NCBI GenBank assembly: GCA_900540805.1 | Contig: UQHL01000005.1 | Span: forward strand, 71,094-135,093 | Direction of reading: 5' to 3' | DNA from: an uncultured Eubacteriales bacterium | GTDB taxonomy: Bacteria > Bacillota > Clostridia > Christensenellales > Borkfalkiaceae | DNA: 64,000 nt | Shown here: in pieces, positions 24,424-34,085 of the stretch | Numbering within the stretch: the stretch's first letter is position 1 | Layout: every line of letters starts with the position of its first letter | Translations under genes and position numbers: made by a program | Notes under the pieces: generated by a model | Seen by the model: only the letters and a program-made list of their open reading frames with translations | Told to the model about the DNA's origin: nothing | Database searches by the model: none

Positions 24424-26532
24424 TCAGTTCCAGTTCATCAGCCCGTACCCTTTGATACAGGCATAGTCAAGGGGATAGCTCTTAATCTTGCAGGCGTCGC
24501 CGGAATTGCCCTCCACGGTATAAACGCGGTTTGCGTCCCTGCCGATAACAAGCCCTACATGGTCTGCGCTTCCGTCTAAGTCCCAGTCAAAAAAGATAGC
24601 GTCACCGGGGGCAATGTTTTCATAGCCCCGCGCTCCCCATTGTCCGTGAGAGGTAAACCACGGAATACCCTGCGACTGGCAGGCGGCAAAGCGCGGCTCG
24701 GAAAGTCCCATTTGCCCGTAGCACCAGGACACAAAACAGGCGCACCATTCCACGCGGGAGTTGAAGCCGTACCAGCTCCAATACGGATAGCCGCCCACAT
24801 TTCCGACTTGCTGCTTTGCAAGGTCAACGATAGCGGTATTACCGGGGCGCGTTCCGTTTACAAAGTCCACGCCGCTTAAATCCTCGGACGCGGAAGTGTC
24901 GGGAGAGCCGCCGCCAAAGATAAGGGGCTTGTTCCCGCTTGTCTGCAAGTACACCCGGTACATTTCCAGTTGTTCCGGGGTCAGATTATTTTCCGCAATG
25001 GTGGATAGCGGGGTGTTCGTCAGCTTGACGTTTAAGATGTAATACTCATAAGGCACTTGTACCGTGTAGGTGTCCGTATGCTCGTTGCCGTCCTCGTCTG
25101 TCCATGTGTCGGTGCGTTCTTCATCCCGGTAGCGTATTTCCACTTCCTCGGTCAGCGTCAGCTTGTATTGCTGATTGAAAATCCGTTGTAATTCGCTCTG
25201 TACCTCGGCGCGGGTGTAGCTTTGGTATTTTGCGGTCAGATAGGACGCTAATTCGTGTGGATTGTGTCCGATATTTGCAAGGTCATAGCGGTACTCGTCA
25301 TAGCCGCTGTGGATACGCTCGATATTGTCAATCCTGCTTTGCAGCTCGTTTTCCAATCCGGCGTAGCTGTTTTCCACTTCCACAAGGTCGCTGTCCTCGG
25401 ACGTATAGGACGTTCCAAGCACGCCGTTTAACGTGCCGGAAAACATTGCCCCACAAGAGGACAGCCCGGACATAACCATGATAAAGAGCAGCAGCACCCC
25501 GACAGCGATTGCCACACCCACCGGGTGCCTTGCCACAAATGCTGCGGTCTGCTTTGTTTTCTCGGCGGCTTTGGCTGCCGCCTTGCGGGTGCGTTCTGCC
25601 GCGCCCTTGATACCCTTTGCGGTATTGCGGGCTTCCTTTGCATACTGCCGCTTGATTTTCTGCTTCTGCCAAAACCGGGAAATGGGGTTAGAGGTAAGCT
25701 GCGGGTTCTCATGCAGGGTCTTGTGATACTGAAAATCCACATTTGCCCGAAAAGCCGCTTTTTCTGCCTTTGCCGCTTCCCGGTAGGGTTTCAGCTTATG
25801 GCTGCGGTAGCCCTGCTTGATTTTCCGCGCCCCGTACTTCAATCCCCGTTCTGCGGCTTCCTCGCTCTTGTGTGCGCCCTCTACGCCGGAATTATCCTTT
25901 TCGACAGAATGGATTTTGTTATGTACCAAAATCCCGGCTTCCTGTGCGGGGCGGGATAAGGGGCTGTGTTTGTCCTTAAATCCGGGTGGCTTGTCCTTTT
26001 CCTCAAAATGCAGGCGGGTCTTGCCTTTCCCGGTGGTTTCGTCAAAGGTGCGCTCTTTTACCAGTTTCTTTTCTTTGGGGATAGCTGCCTTTGCCTTATC
26101 CAAGCGGTCGGCGGCTTTATCGGATTTCTTGATATACTTTTCAAGCTCCGGGGCAGCGCGTTCCTCGTCGGTAAATTGCAGCCGGGAAGATTTCGTCCCG
26201 GCGGTAGCTTCTGCCTGTGCCTTTCGTACCGCTTTTTTAGACGCTTTGCGGGTATGGGCGGCTTCGATATGCTCCATGACGCGCTCCGTTTTGCCTGTGT
26301 CCGCTTTGGGGGCAGCTCCCGGCACATGGGGCAAGGGAGAAGTCGGGGAAGCTGCACCTTGTAGCTGCGCTGCGTCCTGTGCTGCCTGTTGCTCCGGGCT
26401 TTTCTGAAAATCCGCGTCCTGCGTCCGCTTGCTGATACGTTCCGTGTCTCCCGTGGTCTGATTTTCTGCGATAGCCCCGTCGCGGGTCATTTTCTGCGTG
26501 ATTTTATCACGGGGCTTTAATGGGTCTTTCAA
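24424..26532 (-). CDS. Transfer-associated CHAP-domain peptidoglycan hydrolase
   Basis: 702 residues from TTG 26532 (GGAGG 9 bases upstream). A long basic, low-complexity cytoplasmic part to about residue 330, one TM helix (PVGVAIAVGVLLLFIMVMSG), an extracellular linker domain, and a C-terminal CHAP domain. In the CHAP domain WCACFVSWCYGQMGL carries the catalytic Cys and DHVGLVIGR the His. The VirB1/Tn916-Orf14-like lytic enzyme that opens the wall for the channel. The start overlaps the methyltransferase stop. Confidence 0.88.
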   Translation of the reverse strand: MKDPLKPRDKITQKMTRDGAIAENQTTGDTERISKRTQDADFQKSPEQQAAQDAAQLQGAASPTSPLPHVPGAAPKADTGKTERVMEHIEAAHTRKASKKAVRKAQAEATAGTKSSRLQFTDEERAAPELEKYIKKSDKAADRLDKAKAAIPKEKKLVKERTFDETTGKGKTRLHFEEKDKPPGFKDKHSPLSRPAQEAGILVHNKIHSVEKDNSGVEGAHKSEEAAERGLKYGARKIKQGYRSHKLKPYREAAKAEKAAFRANVDFQYHKTLHENPQLTSNPISRFWQKQKIKRQYAKEARNTAKGIKGAAERTRKAAAKAAEKTKQTAAFVARHPVGVAIAVGVLLLFIMVMSGLSSCGAMFSGTLNGVLGTSYTSEDSDLVEVENSYAGLENELQSRIDNIERIHSGYDEYRYDLANIGHNPHELASYLTAKYQSYTRAEVQSELQRIFNQQYKLTLTEEVEIRYRDEERTDTWTDEDGNEHTDTYTVQVPYEYYILNVKLTNTPLSTIAENNLTPEQLEMYRVYLQTSGNKPLIFGGGSPDTSASEDLSGVDFVNGTRPGNTAIVDLAKQQVGNVGGYPYWSWYGFNSRVEWCACFVSWCYGQMGLSEPRFAACQSQGIPWFTSHGQWGARGYENIAPGDAIFFDWDLDGSADHVGLVIGRDANRVYTVEGNSGDACKIKSYPLDYACIKGYGLMNWN

Positions 26533-27410
26533 GTGTTACCACCTCCAATCCGCGCCCCTGCAAGGGCGCAATACTCGGCGTTCAGTTCAATGCCGATATA
26601 GCGGCGGTCAAGGCTTTTCGCTGCAAGCCCGGTGGTGCCGCTTCCAAAAAACGGGTCAAGGACAACGCCGCCTGCCGGACAGCCCGCCAGTATGCACGTT
26701 TCCGCGAGCTTCGGGGGATAGGCGGCAAAATGCCCGCCCTTATACGGTACGGTATTGATAAGCCAAACGTCCCGCTTGTTTCTTGTGGTCGGCATAAGGG
26801 CGTCGTCATAATAGCCGCCGCTGCGGGTCTTATTGATACCCTGTACCTTGCCCTGTCCCGGTACTTCCTCGGCGTATTTGTGTCCTGCGCTGCGCCCCTG
26901 TCGGTACCGCGCAGCCGTTCCCGGCGCAATCGGCTCTGCAATGGCGGCAGCGTCATAGTAATATTTCTTTGATTTCGTCAGTAAAAAGATATGCTCATAG
27001 CAGCGGCTCGGTCGGTCGCGGCAGCTCTCCGGCATAGGATTTTCTTTCAGCCAGATAATATCGCTGCGTAAATACCACCCGTCAGAGCGCAGGGCAAAAG
27101 CTAAAAGCCACGGAATACCGATTAAGTCCTTTTGCTTGCAGCCCGCTTTCATGCCTGTGCCGCAGTAGGTATCTGCGATATTCAGCCAAAACGTCCCGTC
27201 GTCTTTAAGTACCCGGCGCAGTTCCCGGAATACTTCTACAAGCCTGTCAATGTACTGCTCCGGCGTGTCCTCCCGTCCAATCTGTGCGTCAAGCCCGTAG
27301 TCCCTAAGTCCATAGTAGGGCGGGCTTGTGACGCAGCAGTTCACGCTTTCACTCGGCAGCTCCCGCAGGGCATAGAGGGCTTCACGGTTGATGATTACGT
27401 CCGTTTTCAT
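26529..27410 (-). CDS. Beta-class N4/N6 DNA methyltransferase, no cognate nuclease
   Basis: 293 residues. Motif IV TSPPYY near residue 29 precedes the SAM motif DPFFGSGTTGLAAKS near residue 255, the beta-class order. No restriction endonuclease gene lies beside it. Sitting inside the transfer operon, overlapping both neighbours by 4 bases, it probably modifies element DNA against host restriction, complementing the ArdA/ArdC protein. Recognition sequence not readable. Confidence 0.88.
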   Translation of the reverse strand: MKTDVIINREALYALRELPSESVNCCVTSPPYYGLRDYGLDAQIGREDTPEQYIDRLVEVFRELRRVLKDDGTFWLNIADTYCGTGMKAGCKQKDLIGIPWLLAFALRSDGWYLRSDIIWLKENPMPESCRDRPSRCYEHIFLLTKSKKYYYDAAAIAEPIAPGTAARYRQGRSAGHKYAEEVPGQGKVQGINKTRSGGYYDDALMPTTRNKRDVWLINTVPYKGGHFAAYPPKLAETCILAGCPAGGVVLDPFFGSGTTGLAAKSLDRRYIGIELNAEYCALAGARIGGGNT

Positions 27411-29842
27411 GGCTTGCTCACTTCCTCCGGCTTTGTCGTAAGCAGACGGTAAAGCTCGGTGTCCGTCGGGAAACGGTCAATGAACGGCAGCACCACATTC
27501 CCGTAAAAGATAAGCCCCTCGCCCGCTTCGGTATGGGTCACATACTTCATCTGCTGCGGGGAGATATTGAGCTGCTTTGCAAGGATAGCCCGGTCGCCCT
27601 GTGCCTGATTGAGCATGAGGACAAAATCGGAGTTTTCAAAGATATTCTCGACTTCGCGGCTTGATAAAAGGTCTTTGACGTTCTGTGTGATTGCCGTCGG
27701 TATGCCGCCCCATTTACGAAAACGCTTCCAAATCTCCACGGAATAGGCTGCGGTCTGTTCCTCTTTCAAAAGCAAATGAAACTCGTCCATATAGTAACGG
27801 GTCGCCTTTTTCTCGGCGCGGTTTACGGTAACGCGGTTCCACACCTGGTCTTGCACAATGAGCATACCTAACTTTTTGAGCTGCTTTCCAAGCTGCTTAA
27901 TATCAAAGCAGACAAGGCGGTTAGAAAGCTCTACATTCGTTCTGTGGTTAAAGACGTTCAGACTTCCCGAAACATAAAGCTCCAATGCCGCCGCAATGCG
28001 GGCAGCTTCCGGCTCCGGCTGCTTCAAAAGCTCGTTGTAAAGGTCGCCCAAAATCGGCATTTTTGCCGGGTCGGGGTCAGCAAGGAAAGGTCGGTACACG
28101 TTCCTCACGGCGCGGTCAATGACGGTTTTTTCTACGGGCTGCAAGCCCTCCTTGCCGCCAATCACAAGCTCGCAGAGGGAAAGGATAAAGTCGGATTTCA
28201 AGGCAAGCGGGTTGTCGTCCTCGGAGTAGTTGAGGTTAATATCCATAGGGTTCACATACTGGGGCTTGCCGTCCATGCCTTTTCCGGCAGGCGACAGGCG
28301 TATCACTTGCCCGCCCAAACGCTGCACAAGGGAAAAATATTCTGCTTCCGGGTCGCAGATAATAATATCGTCGTCGGTGATGAGGAAAGCGTTTGTCATT
28401 TCCCGCTTTGCCGCAAAGGATTTACCGCTTCCCGGTGTTCCGAGAATAAGCCCGTTGGGATTTTTCAGTTGCTTGCGGTCGCAGAGTATCATGTTGTTAG
28501 AAAGTGCGTTCAGCCCGTAGTAAAGGGCTGCGCCCCGCTGAAACAGCTCCTGCGTGATGAACGGGATAAAAATAGCGGTGCTGCTGGTCGTTAATCCTCT
28601 TTGAATGGGGATAAGGTTCTCTCCAAGAGGGATAGAGGACATAAAGCCCGCTTCCTGCAAATAGTCAAGGCGGGTCAGAGCGCAGTTGTTTTTCTGTGCA
28701 AAGCCCGCCGTAGCAAATACGTCATTATCCAGTTTCCGTTTTGTGTCTGCCATGTTTACCACAAGGAACGTCAGCAGAAACATTCGCTCGTTGCGGCTCT
28801 GTAAATCCTGCAACAGATTTTTTGCTTCGCTGCCGAACGTAGCAAGGTCGGACGGAATTATATCCATGTCATACCCGCTGCGTACCGCTTTTTTCTGTTC
28901 CTCAATCTTCATCTTGTCGAGGTCGGTAATCTTGCGCTTAATGGTCTTGATTGCTTCGCTCTGGTCGATACTGCGGATATGCAGATTGACGATTATCCCG
29001 TTTTCAAGGTCGAGAATGTCCGAAAGCATACGGTCATTCAGCTCCGGCGCAAGGATTTCAAGGAACGATACCGCGCCTAATTTACGTCCCATGCGGAACG
29101 TCCTGCCGTCGCCAAAGCGGAACGAGGACGGGGCGATAAAGTCCTTTGTGGTAAGCCCGGACGGTACAAGCCAGTCCCAAGAGAAGCGGAACGGCTCGCC
29201 CTCCGGGTGGAAAATCCCATGCAGCACATTCAAGCGTTCCTGCCCGTTCATGGGGCGGGCGGTTACACCAAGCACCTTAAAATTATTGAGTACGTCGGTT
29301 TCGATACGGGAAAGGCGGGCTTTTGCGGCTGCGAGATTGTCCGCTTCAATGGAAAAGGTAATGTACTTGCACTTTTCCAGTCCGTTGTTGCCTTTTTCAA
29401 GCTGATTTTTCAGCATATCCGCGTACTCCTTGCGGATAGAGTTAAAAGCGTCGTCCTGCGCCGGGATTTCGATAGCTACCTGTGCCTTTTCCTTTCTTGC
29501 GCCCTGATTGATGAAAGAGAGCTGCACCGAAACGGAAGCGTCAAAGTAGTTGAGAAAATCGCACCAGTTTTCAAAAATGGCGGTCTTATCATCTGCCTGT
29601 GCAAGCTGATAGTTAATATCTTCAAAGACAAGGCTTTTACTGTATTTCTTTTCCGTTACCCTGCAAATCCCGTCCGGGTACATCTGCAAGTAGGGAATGG
29701 TCTGTTGTGCGGTGTGGGGCTTCCCGTCGCCCTTTGCCGCCTGTATCACGGCGGCGATTTCTTTCTTTTCTGCGCGGGTCAGCTTACGCTTTACGGGATT
29801 TTTTACCGCGCGGGTCATGGTTTTTCGTTCTGCCATTGACAA
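27407..29842 (-). CDS. VirB4-family conjugation ATPase of the nested element
   Basis: 811 residues. TTG 29842 fits the ribosome site best (GGAGG with a 9-base gap); ATG 29836 is the alternative. C-terminal ATPase: LILGTPGSGKSFAAKREMTN (Walker A) near residue 465, DDIIICDPEAEYF, MDEFHLLL (Walker B), AITQNVKDLL. Powers the type IV channel and works with PrgI and the VirB6-like protein encoded just upstream; overlaps prgI by 59 bases. Confidence 0.93.
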   Translation of the reverse strand: MSMAERKTMTRAVKNPVKRKLTRAEKKEIAAVIQAAKGDGKPHTAQQTIPYLQMYPDGICRVTEKKYSKSLVFEDINYQLAQADDKTAIFENWCDFLNYFDASVSVQLSFINQGARKEKAQVAIEIPAQDDAFNSIRKEYADMLKNQLEKGNNGLEKCKYITFSIEADNLAAAKARLSRIETDVLNNFKVLGVTARPMNGQERLNVLHGIFHPEGEPFRFSWDWLVPSGLTTKDFIAPSSFRFGDGRTFRMGRKLGAVSFLEILAPELNDRMLSDILDLENGIIVNLHIRSIDQSEAIKTIKRKITDLDKMKIEEQKKAVRSGYDMDIIPSDLATFGSEAKNLLQDLQSRNERMFLLTFLVVNMADTKRKLDNDVFATAGFAQKNNCALTRLDYLQEAGFMSSIPLGENLIPIQRGLTTSSTAIFIPFITQELFQRGAALYYGLNALSNNMILCDRKQLKNPNGLILGTPGSGKSFAAKREMTNAFLITDDDIIICDPEAEYFSLVQRLGGQVIRLSPAGKGMDGKPQYVNPMDINLNYSEDDNPLALKSDFILSLCELVIGGKEGLQPVEKTVIDRAVRNVYRPFLADPDPAKMPILGDLYNELLKQPEPEAARIAAALELYVSGSLNVFNHRTNVELSNRLVCFDIKQLGKQLKKLGMLIVQDQVWNRVTVNRAEKKATRYYMDEFHLLLKEEQTAAYSVEIWKRFRKWGGIPTAITQNVKDLLSSREVENIFENSDFVLMLNQAQGDRAILAKQLNISPQQMKYVTHTEAGEGLIFYGNVVLPFIDRFPTDTELYRLLTTKPEEVSKP

Positions 29843-30194
29843 TAGCCGATACCTCCTTTTCCAGTTTTCGTTGTTTTTCTATGACGGCATAAAAATTTTC
29901 CGTCTGATAGGGGCGTTCTTTTGGTCGGATAAACTTTGTCTGAATGACGTTCTTTATCACGACTTCAAGGGGCTGCCCGTGTTTTTCATACATTGCCAAG
30001 AGAAAGCAGGGAAGCATAACGACAATCATTGCAAATGCCGCCATGCTTGTTCCCGCGCTGTCTTTGAGCAAAAAGAAAAGCGGTAGTCCCATAGCGAGGG
30101 CTGCCGCAAAACATATAATCTGCCGCTTTGTCAGATTAAAAGCGACTTTCGTTTTGATTTTTGATAAGTCTTTGGGTACGGGTACATACGCCAA
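29784..30194 (-). CDS. PrgI-family membrane protein
   Basis: 136 residues from TTG 30194 (AAAGGAGG, 7-base gap). VPVPKDLSKIKTKVAFNLTK then two close TM helices (ICFAAALAMGLPLFFLL; AFAMIVVMLPCFLLAMY) and a basic C-terminus: the VirB3-like PrgI layout. Part of the inner-membrane platform with VirB4, whose gene it overlaps. Confidence 0.88.
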   Translation of the reverse strand: MAYVPVPKDLSKIKTKVAFNLTKRQIICFAAALAMGLPLFFLLKDSAGTSMAAFAMIVVMLPCFLLAMYEKHGQPLEVVIKNVIQTKFIRPKERPYQTENFYAVIEKQRKLEKEVSAIVNGRTKNHDPRGKKSRKA

Positions 30195-30214
30195 GTGAAA
30201 ACCTCCTTTCGGTC

Positions 30215-31084
30215 TTAATGGGCGTTAAAAATTGACTTCGCAAGTGTGCCTGTTTTGAATAGGGAGAAGCACAAAATCACGGTGTAGGCTGCAAGGGAAA
30301 AAATCGCGCTGTGCAGGTTATCCGCTACAATCATGCTGCCAACCAAAACCGCATAAATGCCGACACATATCATTATGAGGAAGCCTTGAAAACCGAGGGC
30401 GAACAGGGCTTTTAAGTAGTTGTTGCCTATCTGTCCCCACTCTCTGTTAGTCATAGTTGCAAACGGGATAGGCGATACCGAACAGTAAAGGTAAATTTCT
30501 ATCATTCTGCCGTACAGGATAACCGTGATAAGCACCGACATGATTTTCATGCAAAGGCTCACAAGGCTTGTTTCCATAACGAGCAATAACAGTTCGGGGA
30601 TTTCCATAGCGTCAAGTCCGGCTTGCATGGACGAGAGGGCGGCGTCAACGTCGATATTCGTATCGCCGCCGATCACGCCCGCCGCGCCGGAAACAACGTG
30701 CTGCGCCATATCGAACACCGCCATAGTGATAGTAAAGGTGTGGGTAACGAGATACACCGCTACCCACGCCTTGAAAAACCACTTAAAGAACATGAACGTG
30801 TCAATATCGTGCATATTGTTCTTTTCCGTTACCATGCTGATAAGCTCCACGCATAGAACGTAGGTAATGACAAGCCCCGCAATGGGTACAATCACATTTT
30901 CCGACAAGCTCTGTATCATGGAAAATATGCCTGCGTTCCACCCCTGCGGGGTTTGTCCTACCTCTGCGGCGATAGTTCCGACTTTTTCGTTTACGTCCCC
31001 GAACATAGTTGACAGATTACCGTTAATGGCTCCAATGAGGATTTCCTTTATCCATTCGTTAATCGCGTCAAGTATGCTCTGCAT
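30215..31084 (-). CDS. VirB6/TrbL-like polytopic channel protein
   Basis: 289 residues. An amphipathic start (MQSILDAINEWIKEILIGAI), then about five to six hydrophobic spans between residues 50 and 285, including VIVPIAGLVITYVLCVELIS and GFLIMICVGIYAVLVGSMIV. The family forms the membrane pore platform of Gram-positive conjugation systems. Lies between prgI and maff2 as is usual. Confidence 0.85.
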   Translation of the reverse strand: MQSILDAINEWIKEILIGAINGNLSTMFGDVNEKVGTIAAEVGQTPQGWNAGIFSMIQSLSENVIVPIAGLVITYVLCVELISMVTEKNNMHDIDTFMFFKWFFKAWVAVYLVTHTFTITMAVFDMAQHVVSGAAGVIGGDTNIDVDAALSSMQAGLDAMEIPELLLLVMETSLVSLCMKIMSVLITVILYGRMIEIYLYCSVSPIPFATMTNREWGQIGNNYLKALFALGFQGFLIMICVGIYAVLVGSMIVADNLHSAIFSLAAYTVILCFSLFKTGTLAKSIFNAH

Positions 31085-31100
31085 AGGCTAACCCCGCCGC

Positions 31101-31316
31101 TTAACCGAACAGGCCGGAAAGCAGAGGTACAAGGGTGCCGCCGATAAGGGCAACGCCGCCGCCCGCCATGAGCTGCTTCATGCCCTGGCTTTTTGCACCT
31201 GGGTTGTCATTTCCGTAGCCCTCCAAGAGGTTGATAACGCCCCAAATGCCAAGACCTGCTCCGAGAGCGATAACGAGTGTCTGCAAAACTCCTACTGCGC
31301 TGTTGAAAAATGCCAT
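31101..31316 (-). CDS. Maff2-family small membrane protein (VirB2/TrbC-like)
   Basis: 71 residues from ATG 31316 (AGAAAGGAGTTTTATT upstream). MAFFNSAVGVLQTLVIALGA begins the first helix; a short Gly/Asn loop and a second helix (GVALIGGTLVPLLSGLFG) follow. It is the candidate pilin-like subunit of the channel. Compare the two-helix tail fused to the giant surface protein of the resident element. Confidence 0.88.
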   Translation of the reverse strand: MAFFNSAVGVLQTLVIALGAGLGIWGVINLLEGYGNDNPGAKSQGMKQLMAGGGVALIGGTLVPLLSGLFG

Positions 31317-31364
31317 AATAAAACTCCTTTCTGCCGCTGTGCGGCTGCCCGAAAAAGGGCATAA

Positions 31365-31396
31365 AAAAACGGCGGTCAGTTTTTGATAACTGCCGC
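31365..31396 (-). terminator. Hairpin with U-run upstream of maff2
   Basis: GCGGCAGTT (minus strand, 31396-31388) pairs with AACTGACCGC (31381-31372) with one bulge, followed by a run of T. It sits in the 205-bp gap before maff2, inside the transfer operon, so it is probably a partial terminator or an RNA-processing point that sets different levels for the upstream and downstream genes. The rest of the gap (31317-31521) shows nothing else. Confidence 0.55.
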
Positions 31397-31521
31397 GGTC
31401 ATAAATCCCCGCGCTGCGTAATTCCTGCGGCGCGGCGGTATTCAGTTGTAAGGGTGCGGCTTCCTGCCGCGATACGCGCAAGGAGTAGGGGCGCGTACCA
31501 TGTAGCCCGTGTTTATTGTTT

Positions 31522-31740
31522 TTACTTTAAGCTCCCCCCCTTTTCAAAAAGTGGTGTGTAGACAGGCATAATGCCGTACTGCCGTTCCCGGACAGCTTCG
31601 ATATACTTGATATAGGAAATACCCGCCTGTCTTGTCCTGCGTTCCTGTTCCCGCTGCATTTCCTCGGCTGCTTCCACAAGCCCGCTGATAGCCCGGATTA
31701 GCTGCTGTTTTGTCTTTTTCTTTCTGATACGCTTATTCAT
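31522..31740 (-). CDS. Small basic protein between virD4 and maff2
   Basis: 72 residues, highly basic start (MNKRIRKKKTKQQLIRAISG) followed by an amphipathic helical stretch. Its ATG overlaps the virD4 stop by 4 bases. No family recognised; the coupling supports a real gene working with the coupling protein. Confidence 0.6.
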   Translation of the reverse strand: MNKRIRKKKTKQQLIRAISGLVEAAEEMQREQERRTRQAGISYIKYIEAVRERQYGIMPVYTPLFEKGGSLK

Positions 31741-33518
31741 TCTGTATCCTCCTGCAAATCTGCTTCGTCAACTTCGTAATAGTCAAATACCTCGTTCGGC
31801 TTCACGATTGCAGGACGGCGGCGCAAGTGCTTTTCCATGTCAAAGGCATTTTTCTTGTCAAAGTCGGAAAGGTACTTGTACTTCGGGTGTTTGGTAATGT
31901 CATATTTTTCGGAAAAGAACGGACGCACACCGCGTAGCTGCAAGATACATTTGCCGCCGTCCATAACGGCGATTTCGTCCTGCGACATCAGCTCTTTTCC
32001 TAACTTCTGATAGTTCAGACCGTGGGAAAGCTCCCGTCCTCTTGTTTCGGAAGTATTAAAGCTGTCAATCGTTTCTTTCCCCAAGATTTCCGACATTTCT
32101 TTTAGTGTTGTTTTCTCCTTGCCGCCGAGAAACAGGGTCGTATCGCAGTTGCCGACAATGGTATCTGCGTTGTCCTTGTAGATAGCCTTTAGCTGCGACT
32201 GGCTCTGCAAGATGATTGAAGCGGAGATTTCACGGCTTCGGATAGTTGCAATGAGTTTTTCAAACTTCGGTATCTGCCCGATATTCGCAAACTCGTCTAA
32301 CAGGCAGCGCACATGAACAGGCAGCCGCCCGCCGTACACATCATCTGCCTTGTCACAAAGCAGATTGAAAAGCTGTGTGTAAAGGATTGATACAACAAAG
32401 TTAAAGGTGTCGTCGGTGTCGGAAATAATAACAAAAAGCGCGGTCTTTCGGTCGCCTAAGGTGTCAAGCTCCATTTCGTCGGTTTCCATCAGCTCGCGCA
32501 GTTCCCGAATGTCAAAGGGGGCAAGACGCGCACCGCAGGAAATGAGGATAGAGCTTCTTGTTTTTCCGGCAGACAGCAAAAACTTCTTGTACTGGCGCAC
32601 CGCAAAATGTTCCGGGTCTTTTTCCTCCAAGCGTTCAAACATGAGGTCAACGGGGGATTGAAATTCCGGGTCGTCCTCGCGGGCTTCCGACGCATTTATC
32701 ATTTCAAGCAGCGTCGTAAAGTTTTTCTCATTCTCCGGGGCTTCGTACCAGATGTAGCCGATAAGGGCGCAGTAAAAAAGCCGTTCCGATTTCACCCAAA
32801 AATCCTCGCCGGATTTTTCCCCGTCGCCTTTGGTGTTGGCGATAATGGTATTTACCAGTTTCAAAATATCCTTTTCGCTGCGCAGATAGGCAAAGGGATT
32901 GTACCGCATGGATTTCTTGAAATTGATGGTGTTTAGCACCTTGATTTTGTACCCGCCCCGCTGCAAGAGCTTTCCACACTCGATTAAAACCGTTCCTTTC
33001 GGGTCAGTGACTACATAGCTGCTGTGCATTTGCATTAAGTTGGGCTTTACAAAAAACCTCGTTTTGCCGCTGCCGGAGCCGCCGATGACAAGTACGTTTT
33101 TGTTTCGTGCATATTTCGGGTGCTTCGGGCGGCTGCTCATCATCAGCCTTTCGGTCTGCGTCAGCAGCACGTTATTTTCAAACATGGGGTCGATATATGG
33201 CTTTATATCCTCGGCATTGCCCCAACGTGCAGAGCCGTACTCCATGCCCTTACGGTATTTCTTTGCGTTCTTGCCTTTCACATAGACCGCAAGCCGGATA
33301 ACGACAGCCCCGACAATGCCGATAAGCAAATCCATAGGGGCAAAGCTCGGCAGGGCATTTGAAAAGGCGGCAGAAAAGCCACTGCCAATGGAAAGCAGCT
33401 TGCCGGAGAGGTCAGCCCCCGGCGAGAGCCGCACCGCCTGTCCGACTTTATCAAAGAGATACACAAAGAGCAGATAGGGGGCGTTTAGGATAAGCAGCTT
33501 CTTGATATTCGGCTTCAT
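31737..33518 (-). CDS. VirD4/TraG-type coupling protein
   Basis: 593 residues. Two N-terminal TM segments, then the ATPase: NVLVIGGSGSGKTRFFVKPN (Walker A) near residue 145, VTDPKGTVLIECG, and LLDEFANIGQIPKFEKLIAT (Walker B) near residue 415. It recruits the relaxase-DNA complex to the channel. ATG after GGGAGGTATCGCT; overlaps PcfB by 4 bases. Confidence 0.95.
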   Translation of the reverse strand: MKPNIKKLLILNAPYLLFVYLFDKVGQAVRLSPGADLSGKLLSIGSGFSAAFSNALPSFAPMDLLIGIVGAVVIRLAVYVKGKNAKKYRKGMEYGSARWGNAEDIKPYIDPMFENNVLLTQTERLMMSSRPKHPKYARNKNVLVIGGSGSGKTRFFVKPNLMQMHSSYVVTDPKGTVLIECGKLLQRGGYKIKVLNTINFKKSMRYNPFAYLRSEKDILKLVNTIIANTKGDGEKSGEDFWVKSERLFYCALIGYIWYEAPENEKNFTTLLEMINASEAREDDPEFQSPVDLMFERLEEKDPEHFAVRQYKKFLLSAGKTRSSILISCGARLAPFDIRELRELMETDEMELDTLGDRKTALFVIISDTDDTFNFVVSILYTQLFNLLCDKADDVYGGRLPVHVRCLLDEFANIGQIPKFEKLIATIRSREISASIILQSQSQLKAIYKDNADTIVGNCDTTLFLGGKEKTTLKEMSEILGKETIDSFNTSETRGRELSHGLNYQKLGKELMSQDEIAVMDGGKCILQLRGVRPFFSEKYDITKHPKYKYLSDFDKKNAFDMEKHLRRRPAIVKPNEVFDYYEVDEADLQEDTE

Positions 33519-33991
33519 AGCGATACCTCCCTGTCCTTGTATTTTGTCTTTTGACGGTTCGCGTTAAGCTGCTTTGCTGCTTCCCGGAATGTGGCAAGTG
33601 CCTTTCGGATAGAGGGCTTTTGCTCCTGTGTCAGCTTCTTTGCGGAAAACTCCTTAAAAGCTGCGGTCAGAGCGTCCGCGTCCCGTCCCTTGAAAAAGAC
33701 GAGATAACGTGGCGGCGTTTCGGTACTGTCTTTCTTTAGGGCAAAGTCGATACCATATTTTTTCGCCGTCTGTTCAAAGGCTTTGATATTGCCCTCGGTT
33801 ATCTCAATGTTGGATAGCCCCGCGTTCTGCTTCGCAAGCTGCTTTAGGGTCTGCTTCCCGTGGGGCTGTTTTTCCTGCTGCTTTTTTGCCTGTGCAAGCA
33901 TGGCTTTGATTGCCTTTTGCAACATTTCAGCGGTCAGCTTTGCTCCCTTGACAGAGAGCGCAACCACTTTTTCGTTGATTTCGTCCTGCAA
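33515..33991 (-). CDS. PcfB-family relaxosome/coupling accessory protein
   Basis: 158 residues from TTG 33991 (GGAGG, 10-base gap). EKVVALSVKGAKLTAEMLQK at the start and ITEGNIKAFEQTAKKYGIDF in the middle match PcfB, which links relaxosome and coupling protein in pCF10-like systems. Directly upstream of virD4. The C-terminal QKPSIRKALATFREAAKQ resembles the tail shared by two other proteins of this operon. Confidence 0.85.
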   Translation of the reverse strand: MQDEINEKVVALSVKGAKLTAEMLQKAIKAMLAQAKKQQEKQPHGKQTLKQLAKQNAGLSNIEITEGNIKAFEQTAKKYGIDFALKKDSTETPPRYLVFFKGRDADALTAAFKEFSAKKLTQEQKPSIRKALATFREAAKQLNANRQKTKYKDREVSL

Positions 33992-34085
33992 TGTTTACCG
34001 TCCTCCTTTCCCGGTAGTGATAGTGTTAAGGTGGCACGCCGCTTTTGGGCGTGAAAAAAGGGCGTTCGTTGTTCACGCCGCCCTG

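Noticed and set aside
25817..26407. 196-codon plus-strand frame in the transfer operon
   Set aside because: Antisense to the low-complexity part of the CHAP protein gene; Ser/Ala/Phe-rich shadow sequence.
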